This document shows, piece after piece, positions 47,308-59,095 of a stretch of 64,000 nucleotides of DNA. Source of the stretch: Erythrophleum ivorense (taxonomy: Eukaryota > Streptophyta > Magnoliopsida > Fabales > Fabaceae). How positions within the stretch are numbered: the stretch's first letter is position 1; every line of letters starts with the position of its first letter. A model generated the notes under the pieces. It was not told where the DNA came from and did no database searches. It saw only the letters and a list, made by a program, of their open reading frames with translations. A program made the position numbers and the translations under genes. The stretch is from NCBI GenBank assembly GCA_026724425.1, contig JAIUCV010000568.1:478025-542024 (forward strand), in the 5' to 3' direction.

Positions 47308-49080
47308 GGTTGCTGTTAAACCAATTTGAATTGTTTCAATAAGAATTTTATACCCATTATTTCTATTTGTAATCAAAGCCTTCATGAATAATAGGGTTTA
47401 CACTAAAGTGAATATCCTTATAGTGTAGCCCTGCGTGATTATGTATGCGTTATGAATTGTTACTAAGCGATTAGAAGTTTGGTTTTTAGATTTTTTTCTA
47501 ATATATCAAATATTGTAATTCATTGGAGTTAGGGTTTCTTTTCCTTCGTTGCATATCGATCCCTTCCCAGTGAAATTCATGATCCAGAAATAAAATTTTG
47601 AATGGTGAATAATTTGCTTTTATCGAAAACGTTAATCAAAATTAAAATGTACCTAGAAATTGCCTACTTTATTTTTATTATCAAATAATGAACACAAATT
47701 TTCTTGCTCTGATGTCATCCAGTCATAATATAATGTAGTTCACATAAAAGCTCCAAATATGCAAATATAAATACAATTAACGAATGGAGTCACATGATAA
47801 TAAAAGAAATTTATTCCATTGAGGCTATTGAACACCACTATTCTGTCTATTGGACACTATATTCACAACTTTCTCTAGCTTATGTTGAAATGTAGAACCT
47901 TTTTGCAAAATTTGTCCTTTCGATAAATAAATTTGGTTTAATTGAATACAATTGTTTTGGTCCTCCTAGTTCAAAAAGAGACAATGAAGTCCTTCTATTT
48001 TTTAAAAATGATCTAATTTTGTTTTTCTATCACATAATATTTGTGTAAAATTTAACATCAAACTTAAGATACATTCTGCTAGCTTAAATGTTATTTATCT
48101 ACTGATATTCAAATTGATTTCCAAGCCAATAAGCTGTTAAATTTGGAATTAAGTTTTAGTTAGAGATGTGTACAGAAAGATAAAATTGGATAATTTTAGG
48201 ATATAGGAGGGCAAGATGAATTACTTTTAAACTAGAAAAACTAATTAAATTGAGACTTTAATAAAATTAGAGAGACTAAAGGTACATGGCTTGAATTTTT
48301 ATATCATAATTATCAAATCTAAAGTTAGAATCACTGCAAATAAAGTAATGTCCTAATGACTTGTTAAGACACATCCTAACCACGGTACGATGGTTGTAAT
48401 AATTGTGATTAAGACAATTAAGTCCTAACAACAGTTTATAATAGACCATCATTCTCAACGTCCCCAATGCCAGTCATCCCCAACTCTATCTTTCTTCTCG
48501 CAACATATCCCATTTTGGAGCAGCCACCCCCTCAAAACCTTCATCGTCCCCAGTGCCAGTCATCCCCAACTCCGTCTTCCTTCTTACGACATATCCATTT
48601 AATTTTCTCTGCAACTACTTCCTCCTTCATACTCCTTCACCAAGTACATATGCCAATTCATATCCATTTTCTTTGCTGTTTACTAATAATCAAATATATG
48701 ACGCACGTGTCCAAGAAGAGTGAAAAATGAAATTATCTATAAATGTAGGCAAACTTTAGTACTAATTAATTTTTGAAGATTATACTCGAATAGACTTAAT
48801 AATTTAGAAAAGAACGTTCATTCTAATATAATAGGTGTATATAATGTATTTTCATTACTAATGAATCTAATCCTTTGATTTAAAAATTATTGAAGTGATT
48901 AAATTTAAATATGCTTTGAACAATTCGAGTTTGATTTGCATTAAAATAAACTAGTAACTAAGTAAAGCGAACCGAGATAGGTTGATAGTAACATTTTTCT
49001 ATTTATTGTTGGTTTTTTCCCTTTTCTACCTAGAATATAGGGGGAAAAAATTCAAAACAAAGTAAAAAGAAAAATGTTTA
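47308..49080. other. Extensin 3' flank and intergenic sequence
   Basis: Begins with the extensin 3' untranslated region. Near-consensus poly(A) signals AATAAG (about 47,338) and AATAAT (about 47,387) follow the natural stop. Beyond about 47,500 no gene is supported. A short direct duplication is at 48,460-48,600. Confidence 0.5.
48460..48600. repeat. 86-bp-offset direct duplication
   Basis: The phrase GTCCCCAATGCCAGTCATCC continuing with CCAACTCTATCTTTCTTCTC at 48,460 recurs with a few changes 86 bases later, at 48,546. The region is C-rich for this window. The 87-codon frame at 48,467-48,730 covers both copies but shows no known domain. Confidence 0.6.
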
Positions 49081-49230
49081 CTAAGTTATCATTGCATGCC
49101 TAGGAATTGGACATATTATTAAAAAATGTGCTGCCAAAGGAAAATTTAAAATGCCCATCAAAAGCTTCTCCCTTGTAGAAAGGAATATTCACAACATCAA
49201 AGCTGGTTCTCCCTCATTTTAGATGGTATT
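49081..49230 (+). pseudogene. Zinc-knuckle fragment, probably of a LINE ORF1
   Basis: The plus strand reads ACLGIGHIIKKCAAKGKFKM, a GHxxxxC half of a CCHC zinc knuckle, followed by about 30 open residues up to the 5' LTR of copia E. The segment is too short for a firm family call; LINE ORF1 is more likely than gag because a LINE zf-RVT fragment lies on the other side of copia E at 57,690-57,800. Confidence 0.4.
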
Positions 49231-49675
49231 GTTAGAATTATCTAATAATTCCTATGAGTTGCAATTAATTTATTTTTTATTTTTTTTAAAATCAAAACAG
49301 GCTAATTTTTTATCTATGCAGTATGCATTTGATCCCACTCATTAAATTAAGTGATCATATTATTTTTTATTGGATATCTAAGAGATTGATTAATGTGGTT
49401 AATAGTGCGGGCCCTAATCCATAGACCCATAATGGGATGATACGAAGGTTTATTTAAGATTGGCTAGGTTCCTTTTGTATTACATTAATTCTAACTCCAC
49501 AACTTGTTCATTAAAAGTTGTGATAGGGAGTGTGAGTTATAAAGAAAGCCCTAATCTTTGCAAACCTTTAATGATTCAAAATCATAAAGTTGATTTCTTA
49601 ACCTGCAACCATATCTTCTTCAAGTAAGCAAGTTTGGTATATTAATTTCATATAATCGTAATAATTTGTTAGACA
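49231..49675 (+). repeat. 5' LTR of copia E
   Basis: 445 bp, TGTTAGAATTATCTAATAAT ... AATTTGTTAGACA. It is matched by 56,885-57,333. TATA-like TATTTAAGATTGGC (about 49,451-49,464) is the likely promoter, retained as TATTTAAGGTTGGC in the other LTR. Confidence 0.9.
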
Positions 49676-49677
49676 AT

Positions 49678-49689
49678 TAGTATCGGAGC
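49678..49689 (+). promoter_or_regulatory. Copia E primer binding site (tRNA-iMet, decayed)
   Basis: TAGTATCGGAGC, two bases after the LTR. It fits the plant copia primer site TGGTATCAGAGC at 10 of 12 positions. Confidence 0.8.
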
Positions 49690-52684
49690 TTCTACTATAT
49701 GAATTAGGATCTAATGATTGATTTGAAGACATGATTATATGCTTAAATAATTAACCTTTTACTATTTATATCCATGTAAGTTTTGGTATTTTAAATTGGA
49801 TCATTAAAAAAAAATTGGAGTTTGAGACCTTGGGGCTTTTGTAGATATTGAAATTTTGAATCAATTGATACTTGAAATTTGAATTATCATGGACTATACA
49901 AGGAGAATTTCAATTTTGAAATTTTAGGTTAGGGTTTTAAGATTGAATTCCAATTCTCAAATTACTTCAAATTGATGAATGATTTTCGAATATTGTGTTC
50001 CTTATAATCATATGAGAGAAACCCACACACCAATTGCATGATTGTTGTTTTCTTTTTGAAAGCGTATATGTAATAATACTTATCGCAACAGTAATAAAGT
50101 GATGAATAGAGTATCATTCTCACAAGAATTTGTCGCTAAGTTAATTGCTAAGTACTAAAATTGTGCACCTTAATCTAAATCAAGCCAACAATAAAAAAGT
50201 AATATAAAATTAAACTAAACTAAAAATATAAAAAAAAATGAGAGACATCATTTTAGATAAAATTAGAAAGCAAAGTGATTTAAGATTATGACTTCACCTA
50301 GCATTTCATATGAACTAATTACTTCTCCTTATGTTACTTTTCATGTCATTAATAGTTTAGGACTTTAATTTACCTATAAGCATCTTCCGAATTACATATA
50401 GGCATTCTCCTAACCAATCCATAATTCTTTATGCAATTAAATTAAAGGCTGAATCAAGAATGTGTCTTAATATGGCTATGTGAGACCGGTAGGTATATTC
50501 CTATCCTACAAGCGAATCAATATATTCAACATTGCAATTTTCATGAATCCACACTACACAATCCATGGTCAAGTCCTAAAATTCCTTTTCCAAGTTCATT
50601 TAGGTTACCCAAATCATCTAATTGTTTCCACATACTTAGAAGCATGAAGCATAAGGATTGAGTAATTAAATCATACCATTAATTGCAAATAAAGAGAGTA
50701 AATACAACATATTACAAACTAGAGTTCATCACAATCCCAAATTAACAAGTTTAGCTCATAACTATAGGAAATAACAACATTAAGAACAGAGCATAAATCA
50801 AATGGGCAAAGAAATACAAGGAAAAGCAAGAGAAAAAGAGAAAAACTAAATTAATCGGTGAATCTTCCTCAAACTCAAGCTTTTTTCATGGCATTTGAAG
50901 CTCCAAACCCTTCTTTCCCTTCCCCTAAACCTTCAGAATGGCGGCCTCCTTCGAAGAAATGTTGAAAACCTTCAATAAGTTTTTGTTTCTCCATGGGCCA
51001 CGACGCTTAAATTTGTCGCAGTGGCGCTGCATTTTCTTTAGCAGCAGTTTTGAGCACCATCTTTTGTTCTTTTGTCTTTTCTTCTTTTTTCTTCTTTTTC
51101 TTTTTGATCCTTTTTCAACAAATCTTCTTAATGTTTGTTGCTTTGCATGCCAACACTTCTAAACTTGTTTCTTTATAATTGTAACCCTACAAAAACATAA
51201 AATTCATCTAATTAATATTTATAAAATAGTAACAGAAGTTAAATAATTTAACAACCTAAAAATCTAGATAAAAATATAAAATACTATCTATACTTAACTA
51301 ATTCAAAAAATTAACTCAAAATTAAAGAAATAAAACCAAAACTTACTAAATATTAACTTGGTTAAAATTTATTAATTTTATATATAAAAAACACAAAATA
51401 AGTTCAATATTCATGTGATAAGTTCCTTAAAATATTAAGAAAATCATTGTAATTTAGGAACTTATCGATGATTAATCAAATCTTTCCATGGCAATTTCAT
51501 TCAACTCTACTGCATAGGTATGGTGTCATTTGGGAGGGTTTCTCGCAAGATAAAAATGCTTTAATCCTTAATAAAACTTGGGGATTTTGATGCTAATGAG
51601 TTTAGGATGAAGTTATGAATGAAACACATATAGAAATTACAAGAAAAACGCCTAAAAACCTTCCAGTTCAATGGGGCATGTGCGCGAGTCAACAAACCAG
51701 TTTTTGTATACGGGTTAACCCGCTGAAGGAAGAAGAAAGAAGCCTTGACGCAAGCCCACTTGCGGCCTAGGACAGTGAGGGAGAGTGTGCATTCTACAAA
51801 TTGAATTTTTTAGTGCCATTTTTTAAGTTGCAATCCATATTTTAAATATGATTTTTTGGAATATGTTTTATAATTTTTGAACCACTATAAATACTTTTTA
51901 TATAAATATTAATATATAAAATATATTTTAATATTAGTTTGGATAATATTCTGAAAAGTGATGCATTGAAATATTAATTTATTATATTTTGAATCTTTTG
52001 ATGATGTTTACTCTCTCTATATAATGATGCATATTTATATACTCTCAGCATAAGGTATATGTCTTAATATGTTTATTTTTGGAAAAATATGATCTTATTC
52101 TAATTGTATGTGCGTAGAGCCTTTTGGGAATGTTATGAAATTTGTTCATGGTCAATATGGGTGTTATATGTGGTTACACCTCCTTAAAGACTACATCATG
52201 ATTTTGGGCAAGATGAAATTAATTCATGTGTAAGGAATTTTATGGATTATTATGGATAGTTGTCACCAAGGTGAAATTGCTCATATTGATTCGTAAAATT
52301 TCCTTTGTAATTTGAGAAAAGCCTCTAATTATCTCATGTTATAATTTGCCCAAAAGAGGTTGTTATATGTTATAAGTAAAAGTTGATTTTGGATGAAATT
52401 ATTAGAAAATGCATTGGTTTAAGATATTTATCTGCCTAAAGGAGACAGATATTTAAACCCAGTATATTTTCATTGATTAACTTATCTGAGGTTCTGATAT
52501 TAGTTGTAAACTTGATTTTTACATTCTATTTAAAGGAGAATGTGCTATTATGTATGCCGCATTGTGATACTCATTTTGATTAAAGCTATGTATATATTGC
52601 CCTTATTATTTTTTCTAATGCATTCCCATTTTGTAATTTAACTTTTCTATAAATAATTGTTTTGTTTCAATTGAGATTTTGACT
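49690..52684 (+). other. Copia E leader with a probable inserted segment
   Basis: The 3-kb distance from primer site to gag is long. The part from about 50,000 to 51,660 differs in character: it is richer in unique words, and includes a C-rich block at 50,870-50,940 and a GC-rich stretch at 51,680-51,790. It may be an insertion of another element, but no ends or target duplication could be fixed. A 74-codon frame at 50,938-51,162 ends in a poly-Phe/Leu run and has no known domain. From about 52,100 the sequence has CCTAAAGGAG-like phrases such as those in the copia D repeats. Confidence 0.4.
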
Positions 52685-53090
52685 GGATCAAATTATAACA
52701 AATGAAAGTAAGACTTAGAATTCTCTTTAAGAATTGTTGATCTTGATCTAGCACTACGTGAGAGTAAGCCTGAAGTGAATGAAAAGAATATAGCTAAACA
52801 AAAAGAATTCTTAGCCAAATAAGAGAGATCCAACAAACTTAGTTAGATTGCCACTAAGAGGATCATCTCTGAGCATCTACTTAATGGCTTACCTAAAACC
52901 ACTAGTGCTAAAGAATTCCTTATAGTTTTTGGAAAAATGTACTAAGTATCTAATAGCACTAAGTCTGAATATCTAATGAAACAATTGACTAACAATAATG
53001 ATGGAGTAAGAGAATTTATTTTGAAAATGGTTCACATTCAGCTCAAACTAAAAGCCCATAGTATTGATCTAAATGAAAACTTTATTTGTT
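52685..53090 (+). pseudogene. Copia E gag remnant
   Basis: Starts LTGSNYNKWKEDLEFSLRIV-like just after 52,685 with one frameshift, the usual start of UBN2-type copia gag. It then runs into stops. From 52,976 the open part MKQLTNNNDGVREFILKMVH fits the gag C-terminal half. The zinc knuckle survives only as ICYKCN. Confidence 0.7.
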
Positions 53091-54234
53091 ATAAGTGTAA
53101 CTTAGTTTATGTCCTTATTGATTCTTGGTGTCTTGATAATAGTTCTATAACTCATATTGTTGTGTTTTTACAAAGATTCAAAAACCTGAGGAGACCAAAT
53201 CTAAGAGAAAGTAAGTTAAGGGTAAAAAATGATCTTGAAGTAATGGTAGAATCAATAGGAGATGCCAATGTAATTTTGGCAATCCAATATGAAATTATTT
53301 TGAAAGACATTTTTTATGTACCCTCCTTTAGTAGAAATTTGATTTCTATTTCTTATTGAGATAAGTTTGATTTTTATTTTACTTTCGACAATTGAAAAGT
53401 AAACTTAATGATAAACTCCCAAATTATTGGTTGTGGATATTTAGCAGATAGTTTATATAGACTATCTTTAATTTTTGACAATATTTCTTCTTCTTTAAAT
53501 ACAAAAATTATGATTACCAAAAGGACTAAAATTAAAGAAAAATCCTTTTTTTATTGTGCCACAAGCGCTTAGGTCATATCTCTAGGAAAAGAGTTGAAAG
53601 ATTAATTAAAAGTGATATTTTACCTTTCTTAGAATTTGATGATTTGGGGACTTGTATGGATTACATTAAAGGAAAGTTTACTAAGAGTAAAAAGAAAGGT
53701 ATGATTAAAAGCTCAAGTCTTTTAAAAATTATTCAGATAAATATTAGTGGACCCTTTTCTCTTACTATTTGTGGTAATAAGTTCTTTATCACTTTTATTG
53801 ATAACTTTTCTCAATTTGGCTATCTTTATTTGATTAAAGAAAAATCTAATGCTCTTGAGAAATTTAAAATTTTCAAAACTAAGGTAGAAAAATAATGAAG
53901 AAAAGTCATCAAAATAATGAGATCTAACTGTGGCGGAGAGTATTATAATATATACAATGCCATAAAGCAGTATATAGGACATTTTGCAAAATACTTGCAA
54001 GATTGTGGAATTGTTTCATAATACACCATGCCTAGTAGCTCTGAACAAAATGGTGTAGTCAAAAGGCATAATCGCAGGCCTAAGGATATGATGAGAAGCA
54101 TGATGAGTGAATGTAACTTGTCAGAGTTCCTAAAAGGTAAAGCCTTGAAAATAACCCTTTACATATTGAATAGAGTTCCAAGTAAATTTGTTTCAAAAAC
54201 ACCTTTTAAACTTTAGACAGGAAGAAAACCTAGT
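53091..54234 (+). pseudogene. Copia E protease and integrase remnants
   Basis: The protease reads SWCLDNSSITHI, where the family has a WYLDSGATxHI type site, so the catalytic DSG is changed to DNS. The spacer ends in LKDIFYVPSFSRNLISIS. The integrase zinc finger is CHKRLGHISRKRVERLIKSD at 53,554. The core has ISGPFSLTICGNKFFITFID and a later EYYN stretch, then MPSSSEQNGVVKRHNRRPKD (54,028), the conserved integrase end. Several stops and one frameshift lie between these blocks. Confidence 0.8.
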
Positions 54235-55660
54235 TTGAACCACCTATATGTTTGGGGTTGCCCAACAGAAGTTAAAATTTGTAATCCCTTAAAAACGAAG
54301 ACGGACCCTAAAACTAATCGTTGTTTTTTCATTAGATATCCAGACGGTGCTAAAGGGTATAAGTTCTTTTATCCTAGTAAAGGTGCCAAAATTATAGAAT
54401 CTATGACTGCTAAGTTTTTGGAACTTGATATAGCTAAAGTCATTGTTTCATTTCACAAGACTAGTATGGATACTCCTGAGTCTGTCTCTTTGCCTCTGCC
54501 CATTTTTTATAATAGCATATTATCTAATACTCCTATTGAAAATTACTTTTCAACTGAGAAAATTGTTAATCCTCCTATTGAAGGTGCAGTAGATCCACCT
54601 ACTATGATTGAAGTTTCATTACCAATTGAACAAGTTGAACAAATGCCCGTGAGTAGATCACTTAAACAAAGAAAGCTTACTATCACTGATGATTTTATGG
54701 TTTATCTTAGTGAAGATGCCTATGATTTTGGAGATATTGTTAACCCTAGGAATTATAAAAAAGCTATTTTTTGTCCTCAATCTAACATTTGGATAGATGT
54801 TATGGATGAGGAAATGAAATCTATGGCTAACAATAAAGTATGAGAGCTTGTAGAATTATCTGATAATTGTAAGGCAATTAGTTGCAAATAGGTGTTTAAA
54901 ATGAAGAAAGATTCACAAGGGAAGATTGAGAGATTTAAAGCTCAACTTATGATTAAAGGCTTTACTCAAAAAGGTGTTAATTTTAATTAAACATTTTCAC
55001 CAGTATCTACTAAGAATTCTTTTAGAATTATTATAGTACTTGTAGCTCACTTTGAACTAGAATTACATCAAATGGATGTTAAAATAGCATTTTTAAATGG
55101 TGACCTAAGTGAAGTGGTATATATGCAAGAACCTGAAGGTTATGTAATGAGCATTTAGTTTATCAATTAAAAAGATCCATTTATAGTCTGAAATAGGCTT
55201 CTAGACAATGGTATTTGAAATTTAATGAGGTAGTAACCTCTTTAAGTTTTGAAAAAAATAAGGTTAACCAATGTATACACATCAAGGTTAGTGGAAGTTC
55301 ATCTTCTTTGTACTATATATAGATGATATTTTACTTGCTAGCAATGATCTTGGTTTACCTTTTGAGATGAAATGCATGTTGATTAGGTTTTTTAACATGA
55401 AAGATCTTGGTGAAGCATTATTTTTGTTGGGAATTGAAATTCATAGAGATAGATCACGTTATATGCTTGGATTGTCTCAAAAGGATTACATTAATAAAGT
55501 TTTAGAGAGATTTTATATACAAAATTGTAAACTCAGAGACGTTCCAGTCATTAAAGAGGATAAATTTAATAAGGATCAGTATCTTAGAAATGAGCTTGAA
55601 AAGATAGAAATGAAAGACAAACCCTTTGATATTGCATTGAAGAGCTTAATGTATACTTAG
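54235..55660 (+). pseudogene. Copia E integrase C-terminus and reverse transcriptase remnants
   Basis: 54,235-54,843 is a 202-codon open block from LYVWGCPTEVKICNP through the linker to WIDVMDEEMKSMANNKV, where RT begins. Then come CKWVFKMKKDSQGKIERFKA (54,885) and LHQMDVKIAFLNGDLSEVVY (55,060). The catalytic box YIDDILLASND is at about 55,317, with both aspartates kept. The open block at 55,367-55,660 (MKDLGEALFLLGIEIHRDRS, LSQKDYINKVLERF) follows. Stops occur at 54,841, 54,988 and around 55,160-55,300. Confidence 0.85.
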
Positions 55661-56285
55661 GTATGCATCAAGTTTGACATAACTTTCATAGTTTGTGTTT
55701 TAAGCAGATATCAGTCTAATCCTAAGAATGCCCATTGAATAGCCACAAAGAAAGTAATGAGATACTTGAAAAAAACTAAAGAATATATGCTTATATATAG
55801 AAGGGTTGACAATTTAGAGGTAACAAGATATACTGATTCAGATCTTACTAGGTGCCCTGATAATAGGAAGTTGACTTCTAGCTACATCTTCATGTTAGCT
55901 GAAGGTGCAATATCCTAGAAGAGTAAGAAGCAAACTTTAGTCACATCCTCCACCATGCAAGTGGAGTTTATTGCTTGTTATGCAGCTACTACTCATTCTA
56001 TTTAGTTAAGAAATTTGATGATAGGGCTTTGTATCGTAGATTATGTTGCATGACCACTAAGGATTTGCTGTGACAATAGTGTTGTAGTATTTTACACTAA
56101 AAATAATAAAACTACTAGTGGTTCTAAGTATTTAAAATTAAAATATTTAACTATCAAAGATTTAGTAAAGAACAACAAAATAGTTGTTAAATATATTAAC
56201 ACGGAATCTATGTTAACTAATCCCTTAACAAAAGGATTTAGGCCCGTTGTATTTAAAAAACACGTTAAGCACATGGGTATTGTAA
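55661..56285 (+). pseudogene. Copia E RNase H remnant
   Basis: Reads YQSNPKNAH, then ATKKVMRYLKKTKEYMLIY, YTDSDLTRCPDNRKLTSSYI and SKKQTLVTSSTMQVEFIACY, followed by the C-terminal TIKDLVKNNKIVVKYINTES and NPLTKGF. The expected copia RNase H residues (TDSD, E of VEFIA) are largely present. Four stops break it. It ends with HVKHMGIV at the usual pol end. Confidence 0.85.
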
Positions 56286-56884
56286 GTTTTTTTTATATGC
56301 TTAGTTAGTGGGAGTTAGGATTTACATCATTTTCTTGTTATGTTGAACATTTTCTTTGACAATTTTTCATGTATACATAATTTTTATTTTGGCAAATTGA
56401 TAATGCATTGAATTTTTGGTATAATGTATTTTTACACACATGCATCAATTATAAATTCTAGAACTGGTGTCATGAGGACCACTATACTCATGGTCTATGC
56501 TATATTAGAGTTGAGGCATGATGGTTGTTGACAAACCATACAATTGCTCTAGCTTTAAAACATTTGAGAAAAATTGTAATGACTGACAAAGAAAATAGTA
56601 GTTTATACAAGCATTCTATTTTCTTGCTGCACTCTACACTAATAACTAGTCAACGAAATTAGTGACATTTGTAATCATGAAAGGTTTAATATTAATAAGA
56701 GATATAACAACTACCATGATTCAATATTACTTGGCTTTAGTTGAATTGAGTCATATTTAGATATTGCATCTTGGATCATATATTTTTAAAATGTGGCTAT
56801 ATTGTAAAATTAGTCATTAGCCCGAGAGTCATTTTTAAAATAAAAGTTTTAAAATGGAGAATTAATTTTGCCCAAGTAGGAGAA
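56286..56884 (+). other. Copia E post-pol spacer
   Basis: Non-coding stretch between pol and the 3' LTR. Phrases such as GGTTTAATATTAATAAGAGATATAAC and CAATATTACTTGG parallel the equivalent spacer of copia A and D, so this architecture is shared by the lineages. It ends with the decayed polypurine tract. Confidence 0.65.
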
Positions 56885-57333
56885 TGTTAGAATTATCTAA
56901 TAATTCCTGTAGGCTACAATCAATTTTATTTTTTATTTTGTTTTGAATAAAAATGGGCTAATTTTTTATCCATGTAGGATGCATTTGGGCCCACTTATTA
57001 AATTATGTAATCCTATTATTTTGAATTGGATATCTAAGAGATTGATTAGTGTAGGTAACAATGCCAACCCTAACCAATATGCCCATAATGGAAGGATACT
57101 ATGGTTTATTTAAGGTTGGCTAGGTCCCTTCTATATTCACGTCAATTCTAACTCCACAACTTGTCCCATTGAAAGTTGTGATAAAGAGTGTGAACTATAG
57201 AGGAAGGTCTAGTCTCTGTAAACCCTTAGGGATTCAAAATCATAAAGTTGATTTCTTAACTTGCAACTATGTCTTCTTCAAGTAAGCAAGTTTGGTATCT
57301 TAATTTCATATAATCATAATAATTTGTTCTACA
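56885..57333 (+). repeat. 3' LTR of copia E
   Basis: 449 bp, TGTTAGAATTATCTAATAAT ... AATTTGTTCTACA. It differs from the 5' LTR by scattered substitutions at roughly one base in ten, by eye, so the insertion is old. Confidence 0.9.
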
Positions 57334-57800
57334 AGTAATTCAATCAAAGTCACCAGTAAGTTCTAGTTTTGTCAACATTATCACCTTGAAATAACACTAG
57401 CTAGAAACTTGATTGACTAGGGAAAGATGCTAGAAGAAAGAGAAATTAACCCAAATTTATGACAAGGATATTGTAGTTCTCAATTCTAGAATCCCAATCT
57501 CATATCATGGAGTTAATGATAGAATAGTTGCGAGGATAATACTAACACAACAAACAATAGAGTTAATTGGTCTAATCTCAGAAAGTTTAACCAATTTTGA
57601 GAAGAATATTAATCTTTTGCTAGAAACACTGTCATTAATTACTCTTTTTAAGTGAAAACCTGAAGAAAGGAGGATTTAAAACCCCAGGTACCTCTGCATT
57701 TAGGTGTGAAGAAGCAGAGAATGTTGATCATATTTTCCTCGCTTACCCATTTGCTAGATCTATGTGGTTTAGGTTGAAATATGCTATTAGGACATAATAT
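57334..57800 (+). pseudogene. LINE fragment with zf-RVT motif
   Basis: Near 57,690-57,790 one frame reads FRCEEAENVDHIFLAYPFAR and then SMWFRLKYA, the zf-RVT motif of plant LINE ORF2 (CxxE..NVDHxFLxCPFARxxW), with the first and last cysteines degraded. The preceding 350 bases are stop-rich and unassigned. It probably belongs to the LINE debris flanking copia E. Confidence 0.6.
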
Positions 57801-58397
57801 ATTGTCCTAAATTCTATTACTTCCTTATCAGCACTCTCCTTCACTCAGTGGCCTATAATAGGCATATTTAAAATCAGAATACAATCCTTTCCTATAATAG
57901 AAAGGATCCTAAAAGAGAGAAAGAATGTGTGTGAATGGGTCCCATTCAATTCTCTCTTTTCTCTCATAAATTGAGACTGTGTAGTTAGCCCTATATAAAA
58001 AGAATCTGTGTCCTTCAAAATCCGAAATGGAGATCAAAGAAAATAATTCCTAGTTAACATTCTCATATTATGCTAGTGCATATATATATATATAAGCACA
58101 GATGCAAGGTTATGTTTGAAGGTACCAAGCCTAAGATATGGAGAATGGAAATAAGCATGACAAATGTGAGTTCTACCAAACTTTATAAACCCCCAACTAA
58201 GGTAAGTGGCAATAAAGCTAAAAAGAGGTTAACATTATCATTGTTAGGAACAAATTCAAGAGTTTGAACAAGTTAGTTTTTAGAGCATTTGTCAAGTTGG
58301 AGATAGCAATGTTATGCTTCTAATCATCTATATATAAAGGTTAATCCTAAAAGCCAATTATCATGCTAACCCTCAAGGGTATCAAATGATGAGTTTG
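57801..58397. other. Spacer without identified gene
   Basis: A 65-codon frame at 58,070-58,267 shows no known domain. A (TA)n run at 58,081-58,093 and the palindrome ATCCTTTC...GAAAGGAT at about 57,886-57,909 are the only local features. Confidence 0.4.
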
Positions 58398-58533
58398 GAT
58401 CCCCTCATGTTGTTTATTCCTCATTTCTCCTTATGTCACTCACAAACTTTTTTTATTTTTTATTTTTGGAGGGAATGGATCTCTCATTAGAGAGAACATG
58501 AGTAAACATGAGGATTTCCAACATGAGGGGATC
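58398..58533. mobile_element. Small MITE-like inverted repeat
   Basis: 136 bp. The left arm GATCCCCTCATGTTG...TTCCTCAT is answered by the right arm ATGAGGATTTCCAACATGAG continuing to GGGATC. The outer ~28 bases of each arm pair with few mismatches. It is non-coding and its class is unknown. Confidence 0.65.
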
Positions 58534-58775
58534 TATTTCCATCAAAGGATGCCTTGAAATCCTCGAATTTGGATTCACAACCCAAATGAGAACCTTACTA
58601 GGATGCTACAAGGTAAGCTAAATTCCAAGAAGAAAGTTGCCATGCCATGACTGGACTGGACATCAGCATTCTCATATTGAATCTTGAAAGTGAAGTTTTT
58701 TAGTACTACAGTTCCCCGTATCCTTCCTTTGTAGTTTATCTAAGCTGGTATGTAACTCCTTCTCCTTTTAATTTA

Positions 58776-59095
58776 GAGGAAATTGCACAAATTTGCTCTT
58801 GTATTTTGTTAAAATTATATAAATATTTCCTTTAATTTAAAATATATATGCTTCTTTTAAAAAAAAGTTATTATACACTTTAACCTAATTTTAAATTTTT
58901 TAACTAAATTACCCTTTATTTAAAATTGAGTTCAAAAATATGTATTTAAGTTTAATAGAGGATATTTTAGCCCAAAAATTTAAAATTAAACTAAAATATA
59001 AAGTAACTTTTTATTTCAAAGAATATCTGCATATATTTTAAAAATAGGAAAGAGATTTGTATAATTTGAATATAATTTATAGTGTGTAATTTACT
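58776..59095. mobile_element. Palindromic AT-rich MITE-like element, copy 3
   Basis: About 320 bp, from GAGGAAATTGCACAAATTTG to TATAGTGTGTAATTTACTC. It occupies the same place in the duplicated segment as copy 1 (1,484-1,813), so these two share one insertion event; copy 2 at 28,519 is independent. Confidence 0.65.

Larger units (their letters stand above)
49231..57333 (+). mobile_element. Copia E: full-length, decayed copia element
   Basis: An 8.1-kb plus-strand element: 5' LTR 49,231-49,675, primer site 49,678-49,689, leader, gag about 52,685-53,090, pol to about 56,285, a 600-bp post-pol spacer, a decayed polypurine tract (AGTAGGAGAA, 56,875-56,884) and 3' LTR 56,885-57,333. Flanks GGTAT and AGTAA are only a weak target-duplication match (3 of 5). 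It shares the post-pol spacer design and pol type with copia A, C and D, but its LTR sequence differs. Internal stops and frameshifts abolish expression. Confidence 0.9.

Noticed and set aside
44573..47329. A 918-codon His/Leu-rich open frame overlapping the extensin
   Set aside because: It is another reading phase of the extensin repeats (CCACCA read as CAC or ACC codons). A repeat of constant phase without stops stays open by construction. It has no ATG near the promoter and no known family.
50938..51162. A 74-codon frame beginning MAASFEEMLKTFNKFLFLHG
   Set aside because: It starts with an ATG in a plausible context but turns into a poly-Phe/Leu tract, has no domain and lies within retrotransposon leader DNA.
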